This document shows positions 33,801-42,081 of a stretch of 42,416 bases of DNA, one piece after another. Source of the stretch: Candidatus Obscuribacter sp. (GTDB lineage Bacteria; Cyanobacteriota; Vampirovibrionia; Obscuribacterales; Obscuribacteraceae); NCBI GenBank assembly GCA_021772095.1, contig JADYXR010000049.1, positions 1-42,416 of the forward strand, given 5' to 3'. Each line of letters starts with the position of its first letter. Position 1 is the first letter of the stretch. The position numbers and the translations under genes were made by a program. The notes beneath the pieces were generated by a model, which had not been told where the DNA came from, did not search any database, and saw only the letters and a program-made list of their open reading frames with translations.

Positions 33801-35008
33801 AAGAACACGAAGAGTTATCGTTCTTTGAATTTGCCAAACGACTGACCTTGATGCGAGATTTTAATTTGAAGCAAACGGATGCGCCGTTCGAGAGTCATGA
33901 CTCCGTAAAGTTGATGACAATCCACGCTTCCAAAGGTCTCGAATTTCCTGCCGTAGCGCTGCCTTGTCTGTCCGGACGAATTCTCGGACAAGACCGAAAA
34001 TTGATCTTCCATCGCAATTATGGTTTTGCGCTTGATACCTCCCGTGGTGACGCCGAAACCAGACCAGCCTGGTACCGTTACGCCAAACAACTCGACCAGG
34101 ACATGGAAATCGCCGAACGCAAACGGCTTCTCTACGTCGCGATGACGCGCGCACGCGATTACCTCGGCATGTTTTTAGAGAAGGATATTGGGCAGCAACA
34201 AGAATCATTCAGACTCTGGCTGGCGGAAACTTTAGATCTCGATTTCCATGACGAGCGCGATGAGAACAGGGTTCGCACAGTGCGATTCACCGGAGGCACC
34301 GCCGAATTCGGGGTGTCGATGGTCGACCGAGAATCGGTAGCACCAACGGATGCGGAGCTGGCAAGAAATCGCAACATCGATTCGGAAGACGATCCTGTTG
34401 AGGCTTTAGAGCAAACTCAAAGTTTGATGGAAGCGGTGCTTCCCAACCCGGTATTGCCAACTTCGCGTTGGAAGGGATGGACACGAGTTACCCCCTCCAA
34501 AGGAGAAGTCGAAGCACTCGATGCCACCGTAATTGGTCTCTATCTGCACTCGGTGTTTGAAAATCTTCCGGCTTCGATGGAGCGACCGGATCCATTTACT
34601 CTGGAAAGCATCGCCATGATGCAAGGCAGTGTGGTGGCTCATCCACAGAAGCTGAAGATGTTGGTAGCCGAGGGCGACAAATTACTCGACATCTTTTACG
34701 GAAGCGAATTATTTGCCTTGATGAAAAACGCCAAACGCAGATTGACTGAGTTGCCGTATGTTTTCATCAACGACTCCGGCATCGAATCGCGGCGCCCTGA
34801 CTTGTTAATCGAAGACGAAAACGGAAACTGGTTGATCATCGATTATAAAACCGATGACATTCCCGAATCGGCAATGCAACAACAGGCGCGACGACACGCC
34901 GCGCAATTGGAAGGTTACTGCCGAGATATCCGCCAGCTCACCGGACTCAATCCGAGCATCCGCCTGTATTTCGCCAGACATGGAAAGCTCGTTGAGCCGG
35001 AAGCCTAG
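30857..35008 (+). CDS. addA: AddA-type helicase-nuclease subunit with a large low-complexity insert
   Basis: 1383 residues. The ATG at 30857 has GGGAGGTG upstream and overlaps addB by 17 bp, so the subunits are translationally coupled. UvrD-like superfamily 1 motifs are intact: SAGAGSGKT (22-30), VDEFQDTN, GDDKQSIYKFQGAD, SFRSHPNVVSFVN, LMTIHASKGLEF and LLYVAMTRARD. The C-terminal RecB-like nuclease has RRPDLLIEDENG and LIIDYKTDD. AddA is usually about 1150-1250 residues; the excess is an insert at about residues 515-760, between the region after motif IV and the SRAVAKWI helix. It is Ser/Thr/Gln/Ala-rich, contains short tandem repeats (TQAFD three times) and the sequence QLSLF (residues 627-631). 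The core motifs suggest an active enzyme; whether the insert is functional is open. Confidence 0.93.
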   Translation: MTSLTEQQLAAVFSVDKNVLVSAGAGSGKTHVLVERYIEILRNDPALTVDGIIAVTFTRKAAGEMRTRLKTRFRKLTESEAESDRWRQCLADIDSARIGTIHSLCESILKQFPAESGIDPQFEVIDEVSQAQILEESIDQTFREVIGDTLPEIKLLTDHNIEEVRNWLKQMLASSLQFNEAALMLLDLPEGELLVQLNDTRQRIQRRMLQDVIVRSDWKQAHSYLAETFGRDKLEQLRLRVVQAVEDIHEQCGKLDSTAEDAVALWQGLEVVAAADMRIGGHSDEAKAIKERLGILRSQARKLLGKPPLPASIEADDLIHFEDERHVSNLFYRAQRIYGERKKLDLKLDYNDLIGMAYTALSDSNSAARQHYQDKVRAILVDEFQDTNTIQAQLIGFLAGPTTRLFLIGDDKQSIYKFQGADVSNFNEWKQILRGESTDSTRTLTGESMVTKLTVSFRSHPNVVSFVNAVFSKLLSSGISNIPYRADFEPLSTFRKVNLDNSTIGGVGVGLQGEAATSIQIMPTAQESALIVTAKSQESTFSQGLESTISQGLESTIVAKSQKSTTLAQGQVSTSTVPGQEATSVQISAAASSSASFTIAGSFSGTTLVAGGAMAFASEPEPAQPKQLSLFDIANGASLPPALFEIAESDLVPMSSETAGIEIAQAEAASADLAEEEALRTQAFDTQAFDTQAFDTDSIHTEDNLFENQANGIEQTAPVFKHAAQLEQPLTEETTLNLTFDPSSDDESSEDFSPPRPTSNVQMVIFDGADENGDRDSEVSSLTESRAVAKWIQDMVDNEAPLLDNDGRVLRSLKYGDFAVLVAKNSNFQVIERGLLERGIPYVVFAGRGFLNRQEVIDFENLLYFLGNPQDSHALLGALRSPMFALSDDTIHELFVSMREEDRTLTLWEALLKACSTRRSGYEYVLRAVNELRRFMDDAARLSLTSLIRKIIQRTCYDLALMSAENGKQRSRNLWKLVSLAKEHEELSFFEFAKRLTLMRDFNLKQTDAPFESHDSVKLMTIHASKGLEFPAVALPCLSGRILGQDRKLIFHRNYGFALDTSRGDAETRPAWYRYAKQLDQDMEIAERKRLLYVAMTRARDYLGMFLEKDIGQQQESFRLWLAETLDLDFHDERDENRVRTVRFTGGTAEFGVSMVDRESVAPTDAELARNRNIDSEDDPVEALEQTQSLMEAVLPNPVLPTSRWKGWTRVTPSKGEVEALDATVIGLYLHSVFENLPASMERPDPFTLESIAMMQGSVVAHPQKLKMLVAEGDKLLDIFYGSELFALMKNAKRRLTELPYVFINDSGIESRRPDLLIEDENGNWLIIDYKTDDIPESAMQQQARRHAAQLEGYCRDIRQLTGLNPSIRLYFARHGKLVEPEA
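32478..32525 (+). repeat. 24-bp tandem duplication inside addA
   Basis: TCTCACAAGGTCTAGAATC-A/G-ACAA occurs twice back to back (32478-32501 and 32502-32525), differing at one base. It encodes SQGLEST repeats within the low-complexity insert. The 24-bp unit keeps the reading frame. Confidence 0.85.
32897..32944 (+). repeat. 15-bp tandem repeat inside addA (TQAFD x3)
   Basis: Three in-frame copies of a 15-bp unit, ACTCAAGCSTTYGAT, with third-base differences between copies. The near-identity points to recent slippage or selection for the peptide. Confidence 0.8.
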
Positions 35009-35043
35009 GGATTAAGTCGGACGCTCAGTGAGCGAACCGAATC

Positions 35044-35119
35044 TTTGGTTGTCGAACACGACGTTTAGTTGTCGATCCGAAACTTAGCTATCGAAGCGAG
35101 GCCGATATTTAGATATCGA
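35044..35119. repeat. Four degenerate copies of TTTAGnTRTCGA between convergent genes
   Basis: Copies begin at 35044 (TTTGGTTGTCGA), 35064 (TTTAGTTGTCGA), 35083 (CTTAGCTATCGA) and 35108 (TTTAGATATCGA), spaced 20, 19 and 25 bp. They lie in the 163-bp gap between the convergent addA and EamA genes, where no clear terminator is seen. They are too degenerate for CRISPR and have no unique-spacer pattern. Confidence 0.5.
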
Positions 35120-35171
35120 ACTTCGAGTCACAGGTTCCCGCATCAAATTTTGACGACAAAAACCGTTCGCT

Positions 35172-36317
35172 TTATCTTCTCTTCGAGAACGCCGGCACTT
35201 TTGCTGCGACACCGAGTAGCGTGATTGCGATACCGACGTATGCGATTATTGACAGTGTGACGCGAGTTTCGAAGAAACCGTCGACTACCAGCGCAATGAT
35301 GGGCGGAAAGAAAACCAACTTGCTGAGTGCCATCAAACTAATCCGCTTGAGCAGATAGAAGTAGCAGGCAAACGAGATGATCGAACTGACCACACCGAGA
35401 TACGCTGCCGCCAATGCCGGCACCATTGGTGGTGCTGCAAAGATGGCGCCGCCTTCTCTGAATATGCTGAGACCGATGAAGGCCACTGCGCAAACCGCGA
35501 TGAAGATGGCTACTGAAACAAAAGGATTTTGTTTGGTGGTGTGACGTTTCAAGATTACGCCAGAGACCGATGTCAGCACAACGGAGCAAATCAAGAACAG
35601 CACGCCTTCGCCCTGTTCGGCAGAGACGTTGAGTCGATCGCCGAAGATGAGCAGAATGCCGACCATTGAGATTAATAGACCAATCACTTGCTCTCTCGTG
35701 ACCTTTTCGGTTCTCGTGAGAGTCGCAGCCACAGCGGTTAACACCGGAGTGGTTGTTGAGATGATGGCAGCTAATCCACCGGAAACGTATTTCTCCGCTG
35801 AGTAGACGAATGCAAAACTGATCACCGAGAGGACGCTGCAAAGCACAGTCCAAGCCATTGTCCGTTTATCAGGCCAGGGAGCCTTGATCAAGCCGGTTGC
35901 GAAAATCGCGGCAATGGCAATGGTGGCGAAAACAAATCGCCATGCGCAGGCCGTGAACGGGCCAAAAGCGCCCGGCAAGACGCACTGTCTGACAGCGAAC
36001 CATGTGGTTCCCCAGATAAAAATGCAGGCCACATAAGCGATCACTACGCCACGCTCAAACTTCGGAGCCGGCTTCAGATTCTCCGGTGCCACCGCAGATG
36101 GTGTCTCATTTTCGATCGCCGTTACATTGCCGGCGGCGGTTGCGAACACGTTCTCCGAGCTGATAGATTTTGGATTCTTTACCGCGTTGGCAGTGACGTT
36201 GCCCGCGACAGGCGTGTTCAGCACGCCCGGCGCTTCTGACGAGAAGTTGGCAGGCGCGGCTGAGTTGTCCGCAGCTAATACGGAAGAATCATATGAATGA
36301 ACAGATAGGCGTTTCAT
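35172..36317 (-). CDS. EamA/DMT-superfamily transporter with long N-terminal extension
   Basis: 381 residues from the ATG at 36317; a GTG at 36458, three bases after the lipoprotein stop, would make it 428. Two EamA domains give about ten transmembrane helices. The first starts at VVIAYVACIFIWGTTWFAVR, the usual EamA opening motif, and the second at GVLFLICSVVLTSVSGVILKRH. The family exports amino acids and other small metabolites; the substrate here is unknown. About 85-130 residues before the first helix are polar and disordered, with repeats such as AGNVTA and many S, A, N and P. GAGGAG at 36345-36350 is 27 bases from the ATG but is separated from it by a hairpin (see findings). It is probably cotranscribed with the lipoprotein gene. 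Confidence 0.8.
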   Translation of the reverse strand: MKRLSVHSYDSSVLAADNSAAPANFSSEAPGVLNTPVAGNVTANAVKNPKSISSENVFATAAGNVTAIENETPSAVAPENLKPAPKFERGVVIAYVACIFIWGTTWFAVRQCVLPGAFGPFTACAWRFVFATIAIAAIFATGLIKAPWPDKRTMAWTVLCSVLSVISFAFVYSAEKYVSGGLAAIISTTTPVLTAVAATLTRTEKVTREQVIGLLISMVGILLIFGDRLNVSAEQGEGVLFLICSVVLTSVSGVILKRHTTKQNPFVSVAIFIAVCAVAFIGLSIFREGGAIFAAPPMVPALAAAYLGVVSSIISFACYFYLLKRISLMALSKLVFFPPIIALVVDGFFETRVTLSIIAYVGIAITLLGVAAKVPAFSKRR

Positions 36318-36461
36318 AACAGTGTCGACCGGACCTTGCCGGTTCTCCTCTTTGTATCCAGTCCCAAGAATAGACCGGTCGTCTACTGCCGTCAAGTACC
36401 CCAAAATATCTAAACCAGTGGATGCTGGCTCCGGTAGCTTCTCGGGATGTTCACACACTGA

Positions 36462-37157
36462 TTACAATGGGGCGCCGCTATGGTCGCCTTCAAATGGATT
36501 GCTGGCGTCTTCTTTGTCCGCGCCTATTGGGTCTTCGATCAAGTCATACGCTTCCGGAATCATAAAGGTGTCGGGCGGCAATGCGTCTTTTGTGATGCCG
36601 GTCATTTTGATTGTCCAGGTCGGCTGCCCGTTTGACTTGCCGGCGGCGTTGACCAGAGCTTCGGTTTCTTTATCAAACCAGTATTCATTTGATGACGGTT
36701 TCTTGTTTTTCGAATCCGAGCGCAACTCGAATGTGTAGCCCCGACATGCGCGCCCGTTGACCGTTTTGTCCGGCAGCGGAATGAGCTTGCCTACCCAGGA
36801 GTCCGCCTTGAGCCACGCCTCATCAAACGTGAAGTTGTTTCCGTTCTTCAGCAAAGTCCAGGTCGCTAATTTCTCTTTGGCGTCGAGCCAATACTCTCTT
36901 CCGACTGTGTGGTCATCAATTCTTCGATAATTTGTGACGGGCAAAAATCTGGTGTCCTCGACAATGACTTTGTGTCCTTTGCCATCTGACGACATTTTGA
37001 AGGTCGTCTTTTTCTCGGACTTGCTGGGGCTGCGTTCATAGGTCGCTGTGTAGACTTTTTGAGTGTACGGAACCGCCTGGCGATTGCCGCCGCAGCCTGA
37101 TACCAAGCCACTGGACAAAGCAATTAGCACCAATAAATTCGCTGCTTTTAGTCTCAC
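36462..37157 (-). CDS. Lipoprotein with a probable LolA/LolB-like or DUF4412-like beta domain
   Basis: 231 residues from the GTG at 37157, five bases after the GGGGTG ribosome binding site; a GTG at 37163 is also in frame. An N-terminal signal (LLVLIALSSGLVSGC) ends in a good lipobox, L-V-S-G-C, so the cysteine should be lipidated; Lnt in this window would complete the modification. The mature part has alternating beta-strand sequence (YTATYERSPSKSEKKTTFKM, REYWLDAKEKLATWTLL, EYWFDKETEALVNAA). This resembles outer-membrane-lipoprotein-sorting-type curved sheets, but the similarity is by eye and not conclusive. The last ~25 residues are acidic and disordered. The EamA gene follows directly. 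Confidence 0.7.
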   Translation of the reverse strand: MRLKAANLLVLIALSSGLVSGCGGNRQAVPYTQKVYTATYERSPSKSEKKTTFKMSSDGKGHKVIVEDTRFLPVTNYRRIDDHTVGREYWLDAKEKLATWTLLKNGNNFTFDEAWLKADSWVGKLIPLPDKTVNGRACRGYTFELRSDSKNKKPSSNEYWFDKETEALVNAAGKSNGQPTWTIKMTGITKDALPPDTFMIPEAYDLIEDPIGADKEDASNPFEGDHSGAPL

Positions 37158-37500
37158 GAGCACACCCCAACAATTGAATTCGACTCAAATGAGATCTTAC
37201 CCAATTTCAGCGAAGCCAGCTTCTTATGCACCTGAGCGTCTCAGAATTTAGAACAAAACATGATGATTAAATGCCGAGGGTCAAAACCACAATGTTGACT
37301 CGCGGAAGTTGGACGGCTCCAACCAGAACGAAACGCGCAGCGGCAAGAGCTCTGAAGCCGCAATGATAATTCGCCGAGTTTGCCCAGCTCCAAAACCCAG
37401 AACCGCAATGACGACTCGCGCGCCAGGGTTGAAAGACTCGGTCGCGCGCCAAGTTGAAAGGCTCGGTGCTAACTGTACTGATTTCGAACTGAAGTATTGA
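37158..37500. other. Gap between the giant gene and the lipoprotein gene, with degenerate repeats
   Basis: 343 bp with no convincing gene. The part at 37287-37466 is made of related units: CCACAATGTTGACTCGCG (37287), CCGCAATGATAATTCGCCG (37358) and CCGCAATGACGACTCGCG (37403), then a near-perfect tandem of about 25 bp at 37416-37441 and 37442-37466. A TAAGAT at about 37192-37197 on the minus strand is a possible -10 for the lipoprotein gene. Confidence 0.5.
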
Positions 37501-40500
37501 TTACTTGCCTGGAGTCGGAGGCGGAGTGGCCCGTTTCATCAGAGCTTGAACGAACTTAGCATCTGCAAACGGCTTGAGCTTCTCCGGCAGCATCGCCTTC
37601 ACGAAATCCGCAGTCTGTTGTAGTTTGACCGGATCGGCCGCGAGCGCGGCCAGTTGGTCGGGCTTGGTCAGAATTGCAGCAAGTTGCTGAACGCCTTCTG
37701 GGTTCTGGGCTTTGAAAGTCTCAAGCTCAGTGGTCATGGCTTGTAAATTACCGGGAGTGAAGTGACCCAGCAGACCGGCTTCTTTTGCCGAATCCAAGAT
37801 CGCACCCATGGCGCCAGGTGCGGTGCCGATTCCGCTTTTCTCAGCGAAGGTGCGAAACTCCTTCATTGCGCCGTCTGGAAGTTTGTATCTGTCCGTCAGA
37901 ATTTTATCGACTTCGGTCAGTGTCATCTCTTTTTTTGGAGCTTCCGGACGAGGAACTTCGGCTGATCGCGCATCGCGTTGCTGTGCCCAGCATGGATCGA
38001 TTCCGGCGTTGTCTTCGGTCGGCTTCAAAGAGCCATCTTTCTCGAGTGTATGAGGCACCCCGCCGACGTCATAAACGTTGGCAGTGCCATCGACTCGAGC
38101 ATACTTCTTGTCGCCATGCTGAATTTCGGTCGGATTCGGATCTTTGCCGTCTGCGGCATATTTGAGTTGAAGGTTGGTATCAGCGCCATTGAGATTGGCG
38201 CCCTTCACTTCAGTGGCACGTCCATCAACAGCTGTGATTGTGCGGGTATTGCCGCGAATGTCGGTAACTAATGTAGTTGATGTTTTGTCTTTGACGCTGG
38301 TTTCAGTTCTGGTGCCCATGCGGTCATAAGTGACTTCGTTGCCGGCTTCGGTTCTCAAAGCTGCTCTGGCAGGCGGTTGTGGGTTGTCGCGTTTTTCGGT
38401 TCTGACAGTGCCGTCTTTCGCTGATTTGGTTTCTACTTTGTTGACGCCGAGCGGGTTGCCTTTGGGATCAACATCATAAGACAGGGTTGTCACATCGCCG
38501 TTCTTGCTCTTGAACTCCAGCAAAGCCCCTTTCTCACTGCGTTTTTGATAGGTGCCATCGCTTGGTTTAGTGCGCTCGCGTTCGACTCCGTTTGCGTCGA
38601 GTTTGGAGGTCGAACCGTCTTTGTTCAAGGTCTCAGCTCGATCGGCGCTGGTTTGAATGGCGATGTTTCCGTTGTCGTACAACTTGATTTCGCCGGCGAA
38701 TTTCTTAGGCGGATTTCCGGTTTCCCAGGTTGGCGGCGTGCCAGGTTTCGGCGGTGTGCTCGCGGTATCGCCCTTGGTGCCTTCCTGCGACTTTGTCCAC
38801 TTCTGTCCACGGGCATCGATCACGATGTCTTTGCCGTTTTCTTTTGTGATCAAGCGGCCGTTAGATTCATATCTCGCGTCGGTTTTGACGCCATCCTTGC
38901 CGACCACTTTGCCGACTACTTCGAACTTGCCGCCTGGCTTTTCAACGACTCTAGCGTCGACGATTTTGTGGTTTTGTCCGTCCACACCGCCTGTGTTGAT
39001 ATTCCAATCGGATGTTCCATCGGCTGGGTTAGCGCGTTCTACTGATGCAGTGGTGGAACCGTGTCGGAATCCTTTCAGATCGCCATTTGGTCCATAGCGG
39101 CGCTCCATCAATTGCGAGCCTTTGTGACCAGGCTTGATGCGTTTTGGATTACCGTTGAGATCGCTTTCTACTTCGCTGCCATCAGCGTATCTCGAAGTAA
39201 CGGTGCCCTTGTCGATCTTCGCTTCGGCTGGAAGTTCTCCTGACGCGACGCGTGAATCTTCGAATCTGACTATGCCAGTCGTTGCATCAGGCGTGCCCTT
39301 AGCCCATTGCACTCGACCGTCACTACCGACGGTGCCTGTGTTATATAGAGTTTCTGTCTTACCGCCACTGGTGCGGCTCATCGAACCGTCGGCCCAGTTG
39401 CCGATCTTGTAATTCATACCATTTGGAAATTCGACTTCAAACGAGTCTTTGCCGGCTGCGCCATCGCGAATCATTTTAGATGGATGACCTTCAAGCTGAT
39501 CTTTGAAAGTCACTTGTGTTCTGCCATCCGGCAGTTTTGTCTCAACGCCTTCGCGCCAGCCGTCGCTTGGATTTTCCTTGGAACCATAGCCGTCCCAATA
39601 CTGTTTCTTCGCTTCGCCGGTTGTGCCGTCTTCTCTCACACGTGAGTAATCACGCATGTTGAACGTATCGCGAGTGCCGTCGCCGCGCATGATTTGCTTG
39701 GTGACTTTGTCGCCGGTTTCGTAAGTTAGTTCGCCTTTAGGATTGGTGGAGAACTTGCCTTTGAATGTGCCATCCGCGTTGCGATCGCCATCAGCGGCTG
39801 GGAAGCCAGGAACTTTGCCATCGGCAGGTTTGATGCTCCAGACACCAGTCTTGTCGTCTCTCTCCAGGCTGGCTTTCTCAGCCGGTTTGCCATCGCGAGG
39901 CGCTGTGGAAATATCCAATTTATTGAGGTCGCCAGTGGCATCACGTTGGTAGGAGAAGTTGTCCCCGGCGCGCACACCTTTGGTTACTTGTAGACTCTTG
40001 AAATTATTGTCTTTGTCAAAATACAAACGACGTCCGTCGGTTCCAGCCTTCAGTAGACCGCTTTCCGTCGGCTTGCCTGGTTCTTCGACAGTCCATGTTC
40101 CTTTGTCACCGTCTATGGTTTCAGATCGGCCGGAGTTCAAGTCCGTAGTTTTGACTACGTTGCCTTCCGATGTTCTAGTCTGCGTCAGCTTTCCGCTAGC
40201 ATCGCGCACTTCCTGGTCGCCGACTTTTTGATTTGGTTTCTTTTCGTATTCAAGAACACTGGCGCCGCTGGCATTGATCTCTTGCCCGTAACGACGCCCT
40301 TCTTTGGTGCCTTCACGTTGTTCGCCAAGAACATTACCGGATCCATCTCTTTCAATTAACGCTATTGTTTTTCCGTTTTCGGCGTTCTCGTTGTAGGTAG
40401 CCCGAACCATATTGGCTTGCACGCCTTTGCCCGTTTGAATCGATGTAACGTTGTCGAGACGCGGATCGCCTGCTTTTAAACCAGTGATTTGTGCGAGTGC

Positions 40501-42081
40501 TTCTTTGCTCGGCGGCTTATCTTTGTTCCATGTGAATTCGTTGTTGGCTGCGGTTTCTGTTTTCGTTACTCCGGTTTTTGCATCAGAGGTAACGGTTCTG
40601 CCGTCAGCGAATGTCTGCCGTGTGCGACCCTCACTCAGGTCTTCTGCGGCTCCGACAGCCGGAGGATTTTTCAGGAAATCGGTAATTTTCGTGGCATCAG
40701 TAATTTCGGTTGGTTTGCCCTCTGCGTCTGCTCCGAAGAGTTTGACGCTTGCAGCCTTAGCCGGTGGACCAGCGCTCGCCGGTGTAAGTTCGCTGCGTTT
40801 TATATCGCCGCTCGGGAAATTCGTTGTCACTACGCCGGTCTTCAAATCGGTCTCGCGACTCCACGCAGGCTTGCCTGCCCTGGCGTCATCCGGTGTTGCG
40901 TATTTTACAACTGAGTCTTTGCCAGCTTCGCGTTTTGCAACTTCGAGGCCACCATCTTTGGTGCGACGCTCGCTCATTGAGTCGCCATTTGCAGAGCGTT
41001 TTTCGAAGGCTAAACCATCTGGATGCTGGGCTGGGTCGTAGCGATTCTCTACTACTTCAGAATGACCTGGCGGGTAAACCTTGTCGCCTGTTTTGAAATT
41101 GTTTTCTGCTGTGGGCTTATAAGATGTTTCTGCAGATCCATCCAAACCAATCGTTGTGACCGTGCCATCGCCGGCAGCTTTATCACTGACCAGGGTTAGT
41201 GGTGCCTTGTCACCGGTGCGCGGTGCCATAAAGGCTTCGATCGGTTTTCCAGCGACGTTGGTTGGGTCGCCAGCGGTCTTTCTGGAATCGTCGAAATCGA
41301 CAGTTCTGTAGCCCGTAGCTTTATCGCCGGTTGCTTTGGTTGAGTAGCCGGGCTTTTCAGCCGTACCTTTTACTTCGCCTTGATACTTCAAATCTTCTTT
41401 GGCGTTTGGCGGCTTGATAGTCATGGTGGCTTCTGCGATACCAGGCACTTTCTCAACTAGAGTGTTGCCTTTGGCGTCCAGTTTCCATGCGCCTTTTTCG
41501 GCGAGTGGTGGTGAACTAAATTCACCGCCGACCTTATTGAAGGCCGCGTTGAGTTCGGCCGCGCGTGCTGAATCGAGCTCTCGGGCTGGAGCCGGAGGCG
41601 GTCCTGTGATAGTCGCTTTGTCTCCATCGAACTTGATTTGCTCCCCGGTTGGGGTCTTCAAATCGACGGTGCCGTCTTTGTTGAAAGTGTGTTCGTAGCC
41701 TTTAAGTTCGCCTTCGTATTCGCGTTTGACTGACTTACCGTCGGCGTTCGGAGTGTCTTTGAACGCCGGAGGATTGCCCGTAGTCTGCGCTTCGCGTACT
41801 TTTGCTTCCGCGGTGTCGAACGAATTTAGGTCACCAGCCATATCCTTGAACGTTTTGTCCGCGTTGGCGTCACCCGGCTGCCAGCCGGTCTGCTTCATTT
41901 GTTCAGGCGTGGTATCGCCAGGCGCTGCCGCCGGGGCGTCCGTTTTTGGAACCTCGCTCAACTTCTTATCGAATTCATTATATGCAGATTCGTAGAACTT
42001 GCCCGCTGTCGTATCAGCAGCAGCCGCAGGTTGCTCCGCAGGCCGGTCGGTCCGTTTCTCTGGTGGTGCCTCTGTTGTCAT
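37501..42081 (-). CDS. Giant (1526-residue) hydrophilic repeat protein, function unknown
   Basis: ATG at 42081, with an AGGAAAAATAGAG stretch upstream. There is no signal peptide and no membrane segment. The N-terminal ~110 residues are Ala/Pro/Glu-rich and disordered. Most of the protein (about 110-1370) consists of degenerate beta-hairpin-like units in which a DG or NG turn recurs every 15-25 residues (DGRTVTSDAKTG, DGRTQVTFKDQLEG, DGSEVESDLNGN, DGTVRTEKRDN). This is reminiscent of RHS/YD-type shells or similar beta solenoids, but the canonical YD motif is absent. Only one cysteine is seen, near residue 1384. The last ~140 residues switch to a helical domain (DKILTDRYKLPDGAMKEFRTF) with a Pro-rich end. 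No toxin or catalytic motif is visible. How it would leave the cell, or whether it does, is unknown. Confidence 0.8.
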   Translation of the reverse strand: MTTEAPPEKRTDRPAEQPAAAADTTAGKFYESAYNEFDKKLSEVPKTDAPAAAPGDTTPEQMKQTGWQPGDANADKTFKDMAGDLNSFDTAEAKVREAQTTGNPPAFKDTPNADGKSVKREYEGELKGYEHTFNKDGTVDLKTPTGEQIKFDGDKATITGPPPAPARELDSARAAELNAAFNKVGGEFSSPPLAEKGAWKLDAKGNTLVEKVPGIAEATMTIKPPNAKEDLKYQGEVKGTAEKPGYSTKATGDKATGYRTVDFDDSRKTAGDPTNVAGKPIEAFMAPRTGDKAPLTLVSDKAAGDGTVTTIGLDGSAETSYKPTAENNFKTGDKVYPPGHSEVVENRYDPAQHPDGLAFEKRSANGDSMSERRTKDGGLEVAKREAGKDSVVKYATPDDARAGKPAWSRETDLKTGVVTTNFPSGDIKRSELTPASAGPPAKAASVKLFGADAEGKPTEITDATKITDFLKNPPAVGAAEDLSEGRTRQTFADGRTVTSDAKTGVTKTETAANNEFTWNKDKPPSKEALAQITGLKAGDPRLDNVTSIQTGKGVQANMVRATYNENAENGKTIALIERDGSGNVLGEQREGTKEGRRYGQEINASGASVLEYEKKPNQKVGDQEVRDASGKLTQTRTSEGNVVKTTDLNSGRSETIDGDKGTWTVEEPGKPTESGLLKAGTDGRRLYFDKDNNFKSLQVTKGVRAGDNFSYQRDATGDLNKLDISTAPRDGKPAEKASLERDDKTGVWSIKPADGKVPGFPAADGDRNADGTFKGKFSTNPKGELTYETGDKVTKQIMRGDGTRDTFNMRDYSRVREDGTTGEAKKQYWDGYGSKENPSDGWREGVETKLPDGRTQVTFKDQLEGHPSKMIRDGAAGKDSFEVEFPNGMNYKIGNWADGSMSRTSGGKTETLYNTGTVGSDGRVQWAKGTPDATTGIVRFEDSRVASGELPAEAKIDKGTVTSRYADGSEVESDLNGNPKRIKPGHKGSQLMERRYGPNGDLKGFRHGSTTASVERANPADGTSDWNINTGGVDGQNHKIVDARVVEKPGGKFEVVGKVVGKDGVKTDARYESNGRLITKENGKDIVIDARGQKWTKSQEGTKGDTASTPPKPGTPPTWETGNPPKKFAGEIKLYDNGNIAIQTSADRAETLNKDGSTSKLDANGVERERTKPSDGTYQKRSEKGALLEFKSKNGDVTTLSYDVDPKGNPLGVNKVETKSAKDGTVRTEKRDNPQPPARAALRTEAGNEVTYDRMGTRTETSVKDKTSTTLVTDIRGNTRTITAVDGRATEVKGANLNGADTNLQLKYAADGKDPNPTEIQHGDKKYARVDGTANVYDVGGVPHTLEKDGSLKPTEDNAGIDPCWAQQRDARSAEVPRPEAPKKEMTLTEVDKILTDRYKLPDGAMKEFRTFAEKSGIGTAPGAMGAILDSAKEAGLLGHFTPGNLQAMTTELETFKAQNPEGVQQLAAILTKPDQLAALAADPVKLQQTADFVKAMLPEKLKPFADAKFVQALMKRATPPPTPGK

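Noticed and set aside
35044..37466. Possible CRISPR-like arrays at the two degenerate repeat tracts.
   Set aside because: The copies differ too much from each other, have no uniform spacer length, and no cas genes are present anywhere in the window.
40451..41041. A 196-residue open frame on the plus strand within the giant gene.
   Set aside because: It is one of many long antisense frames produced by the giant gene's biased codon use; the composition is Ser/Leu/Ala-rich without structure and there is no ribosome binding site.
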